NCBI GenBank assembly: GCA_963576475.1
Contig: OY754982.1
Location: 9,223,280 to 9,287,279 of the forward strand
Direction of reading: 5' to 3'
Origin: Molanna angustata
Taxonomy: Eukaryota > Arthropoda > Insecta > Trichoptera > Molannidae
Length of the DNA stretch: 64,000 nt
The position numbers and the translations under genes are program-made. Shown here in pieces: positions 55,294-64,000 of this stretch (position 1 is the stretch's first letter; each line of letters opens with the position of its first letter). The notes beneath the pieces were generated by a model that was not told where the DNA came from, did not search any database, and saw only the letters and a program-made list of their open reading frames with translations.

Positions 55294-56256
55294 TCCAACT
55301 GTCGATTTGTTCAGGAGAACTTTGTTCTCTTAACATATCGACAATGAATCAAGCCAGAATACGCGAGAATTGTATGGAGAGGTCTACTTTTTTCATGGAT
55401 TTACTCAGAATTCGGAGTAGAACATTTCGTGTGTCTGTGTGTGTGTGTGTGTGTGTGTGTCTGTGTGTGTGTGTGTGTCTGTGTGTCCGTCCCCCCCTTA
55501 TAACTTTTGATCCGCTCAATTTACAGAGCCTAAAATTTCAGAATATATAAACAGTTACAGGCCTACAAAACTTTTATACTCGGAATTTTGAATTTTTGTT
55601 TCAGTCAGGGGTTATCAACTTTTGAATTTTTATTTTATTTTTCCATATATCTCAGAAACCATAAACGGTAGAACGCTGAAAATTGGTACAAACATAGACA
55701 AATACAAAATCTCAAATTAGTTTTTTCAAAAAAATTCCAGGGTTTCTCAAACATTTTTTATTAAGAAAAATATTTTTTTTATGATAAATTTATGAGTTTA
55801 ACTGCCTATATTTCCAAAACTTTTACAATTATCGAAAAAAGCCGAAACACCCCAACTAGATAATTTAATTTTCTATAAAAAATATTAACATTGTAGTAGA
55901 AGATCTCAATTTTTTTTTAACAATTTTTTTAAAAATTGAATTTAGTGACGACATCGCTTCATACATTTTGTATGGCAGTCGCCTATACACAATATGTAAG
56001 AAGACTTAATAGTTTGTTACTTCATCTCCAAACATACATACATACCATCATGCAATTTGCATATTCTGGGTAGGAAAAAGGATCTTCTTCCATACTATCC
56101 TATCTTGACATACATACCTACATATGTTGTATAGAAAACAAAATATCTGAAAATATTCAATAATTTGTATCTATGGGTTTATAGTTTGGTACATATTCTT
56201 CAACTATACATACTATCGCTATCGACAGTTGTATCTCATGTGTTACATGCAACTAG
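55294..56256 (+). mobile_element. Helitron-like copy E, internally deleted (963 bp)
   Basis: Same target position as copy C. It has lost 68 bp between CATGG and CACGG before GATTTACTCAG, a deletion across a short GG match. Otherwise the 3' half matches C, including CTTCTTCCATAC. Confidence 0.9.
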
Positions 56257-56273
56257 TTTCAGATATTTTGTTT

Positions 56274-57327
56274 TCCAACTGTCGATTTGTTCAGGAGAAC
56301 TTTGTTCTCTTAACATATCGACAATGTATCAAGCCAGAATACGCGAGAATTGTATGGAGAGGTCTACTTTTTTCACGGCTTTTCCAACTTTGAAGTCAAA
56401 AAACACCAACTTAGAGGCTTCGCAGCATATATGTTCCATACACGGATTTACTCAGAATTCGGAGTAGAACATTTCGTGTGTCTGTGTGTGTGTGTCTGTG
56501 TGTGTGTCTGTGTGTGTGTGTGTCTGTGTGTCTGTGTGTGTGTCTGTGTGTCCGTCCCCCCCTTATAACTTTTGATCCGCTCAATTTACAGAGCATAAAA
56601 TTTCAGAATATATAAACAGTTGCAGGCCTACAAAACTTTTATACTCGGAATTTTGAATTTTTGTTTCAGTCAGGGGTTATCAACTTTTGAATTTTTATTT
56701 TATTTTTCCATATATCTCAGAAACCATAAACGCTAGAACGCTGAAAATTGGTACAAACATAGACAAATACAAAATCTCAAATGAGTTTTTTCAAAAAAAT
56801 TCCAGGGTTTCTCAAACATTTTTTATTAAGAAAAATATTTTTTTTATGATAAATTTATGAGTTTAACTGCCTATATTTCCAAAACTTTTACAATTATCAA
56901 AAAAAGCCGAAACACCCCAACTAGATAATTTAATTTTCTATAAAAAATATTAACATTGTTGTAGAAGATCTCAATTTTTTTTTAACAATTTTTTTAAAAA
57001 TTGAATTTAGTGACGACATCGCTTCATACATTTTGTATGGCAGTCGCCTATACACAATATGTAAGAAGACTTAATAGTTTGATACTTCATCTCCAAACAT
57101 ACATACATACCATCATGCTATTTGCATATTCTGGATAGGAAAAAAGGAACTTCCTCCAAACTATCCTATCTTGACATACATACCTACATAATATATGTTG
57201 TATAGAAAACAAAATATCTGAAAATATTCAATAATTTTTATTTATGGGTTTATAGTTTGGTACATATTCTTCAACTATACATACTATCGCTATCGACAGT
57301 TGGATCTCATGTGTTACATGCAACTAG
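56274..57327 (+). mobile_element. Helitron-like copy F (1,054 bp)
   Basis: The 5' flank is host piece 56257-56273, but the 3' flank (TTTTAAAGAAAAACTAGAG) is not host sequence. The expected host continuation appears only after copy H. Confidence 0.9.
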
Positions 57328-57357
57328 TTTTAAAGAAAAACTAGAGAAATGCCCTCA

Positions 57358-57561
57358 TCCAACTGTCGATTTGTTCAGGAGAACTTTGTTCTCTTAACAT
57401 ATCGACAATGTATCAAGCCAGAATACGCGAGAATTGTATGGAGAGGTCTACTTTTTTCACGGCTTTTCCAACTTTGAAGTCAAAAAACACCAACTTAGAG
57501 GCTTCGCAGCATATATGTTCCATACACGGATTTACTCAGAATTCGGAGTAGAACATTTCGT

Positions 57562-57620
<59 letters not shown>

Positions 57621-58414
57621 TGTGTGTCTGTGTGTCTGTGTGTGTGTCCGTCCCCCCCTTATAACTTTTGATCCGCTCAATTTACAGAGCCTAAAATTTC
57701 AGAATATATAAACAATTACAGGCCTACAAAACTTTTATACTCGGAATTTTGAATTTTTGTTTCAGTCAGGGGTTATCAACTTTTGAATTTTTATTTTATT
57801 TTTCCATATATCTCAGAAACCATAAACGCTAGAACGCTGAAAATTGGTACAAACATAGACAAATACAAAATCTCAAATAAGTTTTTTCAAAAAAATTCCA
57901 GGGTTTCTCAAACATTTTTTATTAAGAAAAGTATTTTTTTTATGATAAATTTATGAGTTTAACTGCCTATATTTCCATTTTTTTTAAAATATCGAAAAAA
58001 GCTGAAACACCCCAACTAGATAATTTAATTTTATATAAAAAATATTAACATTGTAGCAGTACATCTCAAATTTTTTTTAACAATTTTTATAAAAATTGAA
58101 TTTAGTGACGACATTGCTTCATACAATTTGTATGGTAGTCACCTATACACAATATCAAAGAAGACTTAATAGTTTGATACTTCATCTCTAAACATACAAT
58201 ATACATATACCATCATGCTGTTTTCATATTCCGGGTAGGAAAAAAAGACTGACCTCCATACTATCCTATCTTGACTACCTAGGTACATGTGTTGTATAGA
58301 AAACTAAATATCATAAAATAATAAATAATTTGTATTTATGGGTTTGGTACTTATTCTTCAACTATACATACTATCGCTGTCGACAGTTGGATCCCATGTG
58401 TTACATGCAACTAG
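57358..58414 (+). mobile_element. Helitron-like copy G, subfamily 2 (1,057 bp)
   Basis: It has subfamily-2 markers: GCAGTACATCTC, CACCTATACACAATATCAAA, and a 3' end CTGTCGACAGTTGGATCCCA. It has a long uninterrupted GT run (about 57565-57619). Confidence 0.9.
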
Positions 58415-59049
58415 TGGTTAGTAAATATTAACCTTAACTTATTCAAGTAAACAAAATTCAAGATACAAAATGATTGGGATATAAATATTGAAGTATATTT
58501 CAACCATTCCAAATGTTTGTGCAGTACATTTTTCACTGACAAATAACTGATTTCTGAAAAAGTAAAAATCTTATTTGACAAGTTACGATTTTTCAATACA
58601 TCTAGAAATTCTTAATACATCTAGAAATTGTGAGAATATAACATGGTAGATAAGATACAACCATGAGCTAGAAAGTATGTGCGATGAGCCCAGCATTGTA
58701 TTGAACATAAAAAAATATCATCTTAGATGGTTGGGACTTCTCCAGCGCATGGAGGAGAACCGAATCCCGAAGAAGATTCTCAACACACGACCAGATGGGA
58801 GACGAAACGTGGGAAGACCCAAATTAAGATGAATGGATGGTGTAGATAGGATCTTGGAAGCAATCAGTGTAACTAATTGGAAGGTGCGGACGATGGACCG
58901 GGTGGAATGGCAGAAGGTTTTTGTAGGAAACTAAGGCCCATGATAGGCTGTTGTGCCATTGATGATGATGATGATGAGAAAAATTTAATAAAAAGTAATA
59001 ATTTTAAACGAATAAAAGAGAGACTATCACTTCAAATATGCAGATTTAA
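58415..59049. other. 635-bp segment between copies G and H
   Basis: Non-Helitron sequence that includes the RTE-like LINE end at 58690-58980. It looks like flanking DNA from elsewhere carried into the cluster. Confidence 0.55.
58690..58980 (+). pseudogene. RTE-like LINE 3' end (type C) with GAT tail
   Basis: Codons read IVLNIKKYHLRWLGLLQRME, ENRIPKKIL, DGRRNVGRPKLR, a stop, then MDGVDRILEAIS, WKVRTMDRVEWQKV and a CCATTGATGATGATGATG tail. This is the same element type as 34580-34965 but better preserved, with one in-frame stop in the GRPK motif region. Confidence 0.75.
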
Positions 59050-59253
59050 TCCAACTGTCGATTTGTTCAGGAGAACTTTGTTCTCTTAACATATCGACAA
59101 TGTATCAAGCCAGAATACGCGAGAATTGTATGGAGAGGTCTACTTTTTTCACGGCTTTTCCAACTTTGAAGTCAAAAAACACCAACTTAGAGGCTTCGCA
59201 GCATATATGTTCCATACACGGATTTACTCAGAATTCGGAGTAGAACATTTCGT

Positions 59254-59308
<55 letters not shown>

Positions 59309-60100
59309 TGTGTGTCTGTGTGTGTGTCCGTCCCCCCTTATAACTTTTGATCCGCTCAATTTACAGAGCCTAAAATTTCAGAATATATAAACAGTTACAG
59401 GCCTACAAAACTTCTATACTCGGAATTTTGAATTTTTGTTTCAGTCAGGGGTTATCAACTTTTGAATTTTTATTTTATTTTTCCATATATCTCAGAAACC
59501 ATAAACGCTAGAACGCTGAAAATTGGTAGAAACGTAGACAAATACAAAATCTCAATTAAGTTTTTTCAAAAAAATTCCAGGGTTTCTCAAACATTTTTTA
59601 TTAAGAAAAGTATTTTTTTTATGATAAATTTATGAGTTTAACTGCCTATATTTCCATTTTTTTTTTAAATATCAAAAAAAGCTGAAACACCCCAACTAGA
59701 TAATTTAATTTTATATAAAAAATATTAACATTGTAGCAGTACATCTCAAATTTTTTTTAACAATTAAATAAAAATTGAATTTCGTGACGACATCGCTTCA
59801 TACAATTTGTATGGTAGTCACCTATACACAATATCAAAGAAGACTTAATAGTTTGATACTTCATCTCTAAACATACAATATACATATACCATCATGCTGT
59901 TTTCATATTCCGGGTAGGAAAAAAAGACTGACCTCCATACTGTCCTATCTTGACTACCTAGGTACATGTGTTGTATAGAAAACTAAATATCATAAAATAA
60001 TAAATAATTTGTATTTATGGGTTTATAGTTTGGTACATATTCTTCAACTATACATACTATCGCTATCGACAGTTGGATCTCATGTGTTACATGCAACTAG
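59050..60100 (+). mobile_element. Helitron-like copy H, chimera of subfamilies 2 and 1 (1,051 bp)
   Basis: The body carries subfamily-2 markers to about 60024. The last 75 bp (ATAGTTTGGTACATATTC, CTATCGACAGTTGGATCTCA) are subfamily 1, unlike G and L. Its 3' flank is the host continuation TCTATACAAC. Confidence 0.85.
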
Positions 60101-60166
60101 TCTATACAACATATATTATGTAGGTATGTATGTCAAGATAGGATAGTTTGGAGGAAGTTCCTTTTT
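60101..60166 (-). mobile_element. Third piece of the inverted host copy J
   Basis: TCTATACAACATATATTATG to GGAAGTTCCTTTTT is inverted element sequence with the variant found in F near 57150-57200. Confidence 0.8.
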
Positions 60167-61208
60167 TCCAACTGTCGATTTGTTCAGGAGAACTTTGTTC
60201 TCTTAACATATCGACAATGTATCAAGCCAGAATACGCGAGAATTGTATGGAGAGGTCTACTTTTTTCACGGCTTTTCCATCTTTGAAGTCAAAAAACACC
60301 AACTTAGAGGCTTCGCAGCATATATGTTCCATACACGGATTTACTCAGAATTCGGAGTAGAACATTTCGTGTGTCTGTGTGTGTGTGTGTCTGTGTGTGT
60401 GTCTGTGTGTGTGTGTGTCTGTGTGTGTGTCTGTGTGTCCGTCCCCCCCTTATAACTTTTGATCCGCTCAACTTACAGAGCCTAAAATTTCAGAATATAT
60501 AAACAGTTACAGGCCTACAAAACTTTTATACTCGGAATTTTGAATTTTTGTTTCAGTCAGGGGTTATCAACTTTTGAATTTTTATTTTATTTTTCCATAT
60601 ATCTCAGAAACCATAAACGCTAGAACGCTGAAAATTGGTAAAAACATAGACAAATACAAAATCTCAAATAAGTTTTTTCAAAAAAATTCCAGGGTTTCTC
60701 AAACATTTTTTATTAAGAAAAATATTTTTTTTATGATAAATTTATGAGTTTAACTGCCTATATTTCCAAAACTTTTACAATTATCGAAAAAAGCCGAAAC
60801 ACCCCAACTAGATAATTTAATTTTCTATAAAAAATATTAACATTGTAGCAGAAGATCTCAATTTTTTTTTAACAATTTTTTTAAAAATTGAATTTAGTGA
60901 CGACATCGCTTCATACATTTTGTATGGCAGTCGCCTATACACAATATGTAAGAAGACTTAATAGTTTGATATTTCATCTCCAAACATACATACATACCAT
61001 CATGCTATTTGCATATTCTGGGTAGGAAAAAGGATCTTCCTCCATACTATCCTATCTTGACATACATACCTACATATGTTGTATAGAAAACAAAATATCT
61101 GAAAATATTCAATAATTTGTATCTATGGGTTTATAGTTTGGTACATATTCTTCAACTATACATACTATCGCTATCGACAGTTGGATCTCATGTGTTACAT
61201 GCAACTAG
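60167..61208 (+). mobile_element. Helitron-like copy I (1,042 bp)
   Basis: Complete. Inserted between CCTTTTT and TCCTACCC of J, a T|T site. Confidence 0.9.
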
Positions 61209-61825
61209 TCCTACCCAGAATATGCAAATAGCATGATGGTATGTATGTATGTTTGGAGATGAAGTATCAAACTATTAAGTCTTCTTACATATTGTGTATA
61301 GGCGACTGCCATACAAAATGTATGAAGCGATGTCGTCACTAAATTCAATTTTTAAAAAAATTGTTAAAAAAAAATTGAGATCTTCTACTACAATGTTAAT
61401 ATTTTTTATAGAAAATTAAATTATCTAGTTGGGGTGTTTCGGCTTTTTTCGATAATTGTAAAAGTTTTGGAAATATAGGCAGTTAAACTCATAAATTTAT
61501 CATAAAAAAAATATTTTTCTTAATAAAAAATGTTTGAGAAACCCTGGAATTTTTTTGAAAAAACTCATTTGAGATTTTGTATTTGTCTATGTTTGTACCA
61601 ATTTTCAGCGTTCTAGCGTTTATGGTTTCTGAGATATATGGAAAAATAAAATAAAAATTCAAAAGTTGATAACCCCTGACTGAAACAAAAATTCAAAATT
61701 CCGAGTATAAAAGTTTTGTAGGCCTGTAACTGTTTATATATTCTGAAATTTTAGGCTCTGTAAATTGAGCGGATCAAAAGTTATAAGGGGGGGACGGACA
61801 CACACACAGACACACAGACACACAG

Positions 61826-61859
<34 letters not shown>

Positions 61860-62063
61860 ACGAAATGTTCTACTCCGAATTCTGAGTAAATCCGTGTATG
61901 GAACATATATGCTGCGAAGCCTCTAAGTTGGTGTTTTTTGACTTCAAAGTTGGAAAAGCCATGAAAAAAGTAGACCTCTCCATACAATTCTCGCGTATTC
62001 TGGCTTGATACATTGTCGATATGTTAAGAGAACAAAGTTCTCCTGAACAAATCGTCTGTTGGA
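61209..62063 (-). mobile_element. Inverted host copy J, 5' portion
   Basis: Minus-strand element to its 5' end. The tip reads TCCAACAGACGATTTG, with changes in the conserved TCCAACTGTCGATTTG, so it may be unable to move again. Confidence 0.9.
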
Positions 62064-62199
62064 TTAGGCTATTTATTGTTTTTTTTTCTTTGAAGTATTA
62101 CTATTATTTTTTGTAAAGTGCCCTCTTCATCACGGGATGAAATCCTAGTGAGGCAGGCGCTGGTAAAAAAAGTGTACTTTTTTATATGCATTATTAATA
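62064..62199. other. 136-bp spacer between J and K
   Basis: Non-Helitron sequence with CATCACGGGATGAAATCC. Not recognised. Confidence 0.5.
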
Positions 62200-63248
62200 C
62201 TAGTTGCATGTAACACATGAGATCCAACTGTCGATAGCGATAGTATGTATAGTTGAAGAATATGTACCAAACTATAAACCCATAGATACATATTATTATT
62301 GAATATTTTCAGATATTTTGTTTTCTATACAACATATGTAGGTATGTATGTCAAGATAGGATAGTATGGAGGAAGATCCTTTTTCCTACCCAGAATATGC
62401 AAATAGCATGATGGTATGTATGTATGTTTGGAGATGACGTATCAAACTATTAAGTCTTCTTACATATTGTGTATAGGCGACTGCCATACAAAATGTATGA
62501 AGCGATGTCGTCACTAAATTCAATTTTTAAAAAAATTGTTAAAAAAAAATTGAGATCTTCTACTACAATGTTAATATTTTTTATAGAAAATTAAATTATC
62601 TAGTTGGGGTGTTTCGGCTTTTTTCGATAATTGTAAAAGTTTTGGAAATATAGGCAGTTAAACTCATAAATTTATCATAAAAAAAATATTTTTCTTAATA
62701 AAAAATGTTTGAGAAACCCTGAAATTTTTTTGAAAAAACTAATTTGAGATTTTGTATTTTCCTATGTTTGTACCAATTTTCAGCGTTCTAGCGTTTATGG
62801 TTTCTGAGATATATGGAAAAATAAAATAAAAATTCAAAAGTTGATAACCCCTGACTGAAACAAAAATTCAAAATTCCGAGTATAAAAGTTTTGTAGGCCT
62901 GTAACTGTTTATATATTCTGAAATTTTAGGCTCTGTAAGTTGAGCGGATCAAAAGTTATAAGGGGGGGACGGACACACAGACACACACACACACAGACAC
63001 ACAGACACACACACAGACACACAGACACACACACACACAGACACACGAAATGTTCTACTCCGAATTCTGAGTAAATCCGTGTATGGAACATATATGCTGC
63101 GAAGCCTCTAAGTTGGTGTTTTTTGACTTCAAAGTTGGAAAAGCCGTGAAAAAAGTAGACCTCTCCATACAATTCTCGCGTATTCTGGCTTGATACATTG
63201 TCGATATGTTAAGAGAACAAAGTTCTCCTGAACAAATCGACAGTTGGA
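62200..63248 (-). mobile_element. Helitron-like copy K (1,049 bp)
   Basis: Complete and inverted. It is the best uninterrupted reference for the host target sites, for example CAGATATTTTGTTTTCTATA near 62310-62330. Confidence 0.9.
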
Positions 63249-63264
63249 AAATAATAAATAAAAA

Positions 63265-64000
63265 CTAGTTGCATGTAACACATGGGATCCAACTGTCGAC
63301 AGCGATAGTATGTATAGTTGAAGAATAAGTACCAAACCCATAAATACAAATTATTTATTATTTTATGATATTTAGTTTTCTATACAACACATGTACCTAG
63401 GTAGTCAAGATAGGATAGTATGGAGGTTAGTCTTTTTTTCCTACCCGGAATATGAAAACAGCATGATGGTATATGTATATTGTATGTTTAGAGATGAAGT
63501 ATCAAACTATTAAGTCTTCTTTGATATTGTGTATACATAGGTGACTACCATACAAAATGTATGAAGCGATGTCGTCACTAAATTCAATTTTTATAAAAAT
63601 TGTTAAAAAAAATTTGAGATGTACTGCTACAATGTTAATATTTTTTATATAAAATTAAATTAACTAGTTGGGGTGTTTCAGCTTTTTTCGATATTTAAAA
63701 AAAAAATGGAAATATAGGCAGTTAAACTCATAAATTTATCATAAAAAAAATACTTTTCTTAATAAAAAATGTTTGAGAAACCCTGGAATTTTTTTGAAAA
63801 AACTAATTTGAGATTTTGTATTTGTCTATGTTTGTACCAATTTTCAGCATTCTAGCGTTTATGGTTTCTGAGATATATGGAAAAATAAAATAAAAATTCA
63901 AAAGTTGATAACCCCTGACTGAAACAAAAATTCAAAATTCCGAGTATAAAAGTTTTGTAGGCCTGTAACTGTTTATATATTCTGAAATTTTAGGCTCTGT
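63265..64000 (-). mobile_element. Helitron-like copy L, subfamily 2, cut by the window edge
   Basis: Inverted 3' end with the subfamily-2 end (ATCCAACTGTCGACAGCG) 16 bp beyond copy K. Its 5' part lies outside the window. Confidence 0.9.

Larger units (their letters stand above)
50687..64000. mobile_element. Cluster of nested Helitron-like elements
   Basis: The interval holds about twelve copies (here lettered A-L) of one non-autonomous element of about 1.05 kb. Every complete copy starts TCCAAC, ends GCAACTAG, is followed by T and preceded by A or T, and makes no target duplication. These are Helitron-type termini (5'-TC ... CTRR-3'). Each copy has a hairpin near its 5' end, a TG/TC-rich microsatellite about 215 bp in, a C-run, and near the 3' end ATCGACAGTTGGA (complement of the 5' tip) followed by the small hairpin CATGT-GTT-ACATG. 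That layout also resembles Helentron-type non-autonomous elements. No Rep/helicase gene is present. Confidence 0.85.

Overview
This window is non-coding, repeat-dominated DNA from an animal nuclear genome. It is very probably an insect, and the many TAGGTACCTA-like motifs plus the repertoire of non-LTR elements, SINEs and foldback MITEs suggest Lepidoptera (inference; no host marker gene is present). Base composition is strongly AT-rich. I found no host protein-coding gene, no functional tRNA or rRNA and no CRISPR array. The only intact protein-coding genes belong to one retrotransposon. Layout: 1-20 kb is a graveyard of 5'-truncated non-LTR fragments (CR1-like, RTE-like, I-clade), tRNA-derived SINEs and palindromic MITEs, often inserted in one another. 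20-23 kb holds two copies of a TTAA-flanked foldback MITE and a hAT-like deletion derivative. 23.3-26.7 kb is a 29-unit, 94-bp satellite array bracketed by the terminal inverted repeats of a MITE family whose short copy sits at 41 kb. 27-28 kb has SINE copies and a foldback element with a 19-bp minisatellite. 28.26-33.82 kb is a full-length, apparently intact I-clade LINE with two overlapping ORFs and a 15-bp target-site duplication. 34-50 kb returns to fragments: RTE-like ends, a diverged Helitron-like copy, a mariner deletion derivative, nested MITEs and a minus-strand SINE. 50.69-64.0 kb is a cluster of about twelve copies of one roughly 1.05-kb non-autonomous Helitron-like element (5'-TC ... 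CTAG-3', always followed by T). The Helitron-like cluster is the most informative part. Copies have landed inside an older inverted copy, whose complete 1,042 bp can be reassembled from four separated pieces without target duplication, so each insertion site is defined exactly. One stretch is a 3,342-bp tandem duplication whose junction element is a chimera of its two neighbours, one copy inserted after that duplication, and another copy is a chimera of two subfamilies. The region therefore records both rolling-circle-type insertion and unequal recombination between copies. The mobile elements work as donors and parasites rather than as a pathway: the I-clade LINE encodes its own machinery, a SINE family shares its 3' tail with a CR1-like LINE, and the MITEs, mariner remnant and Helitron-like copies carry no complete transposase here. 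All clade assignments rest on motifs read by eye, without database searches.
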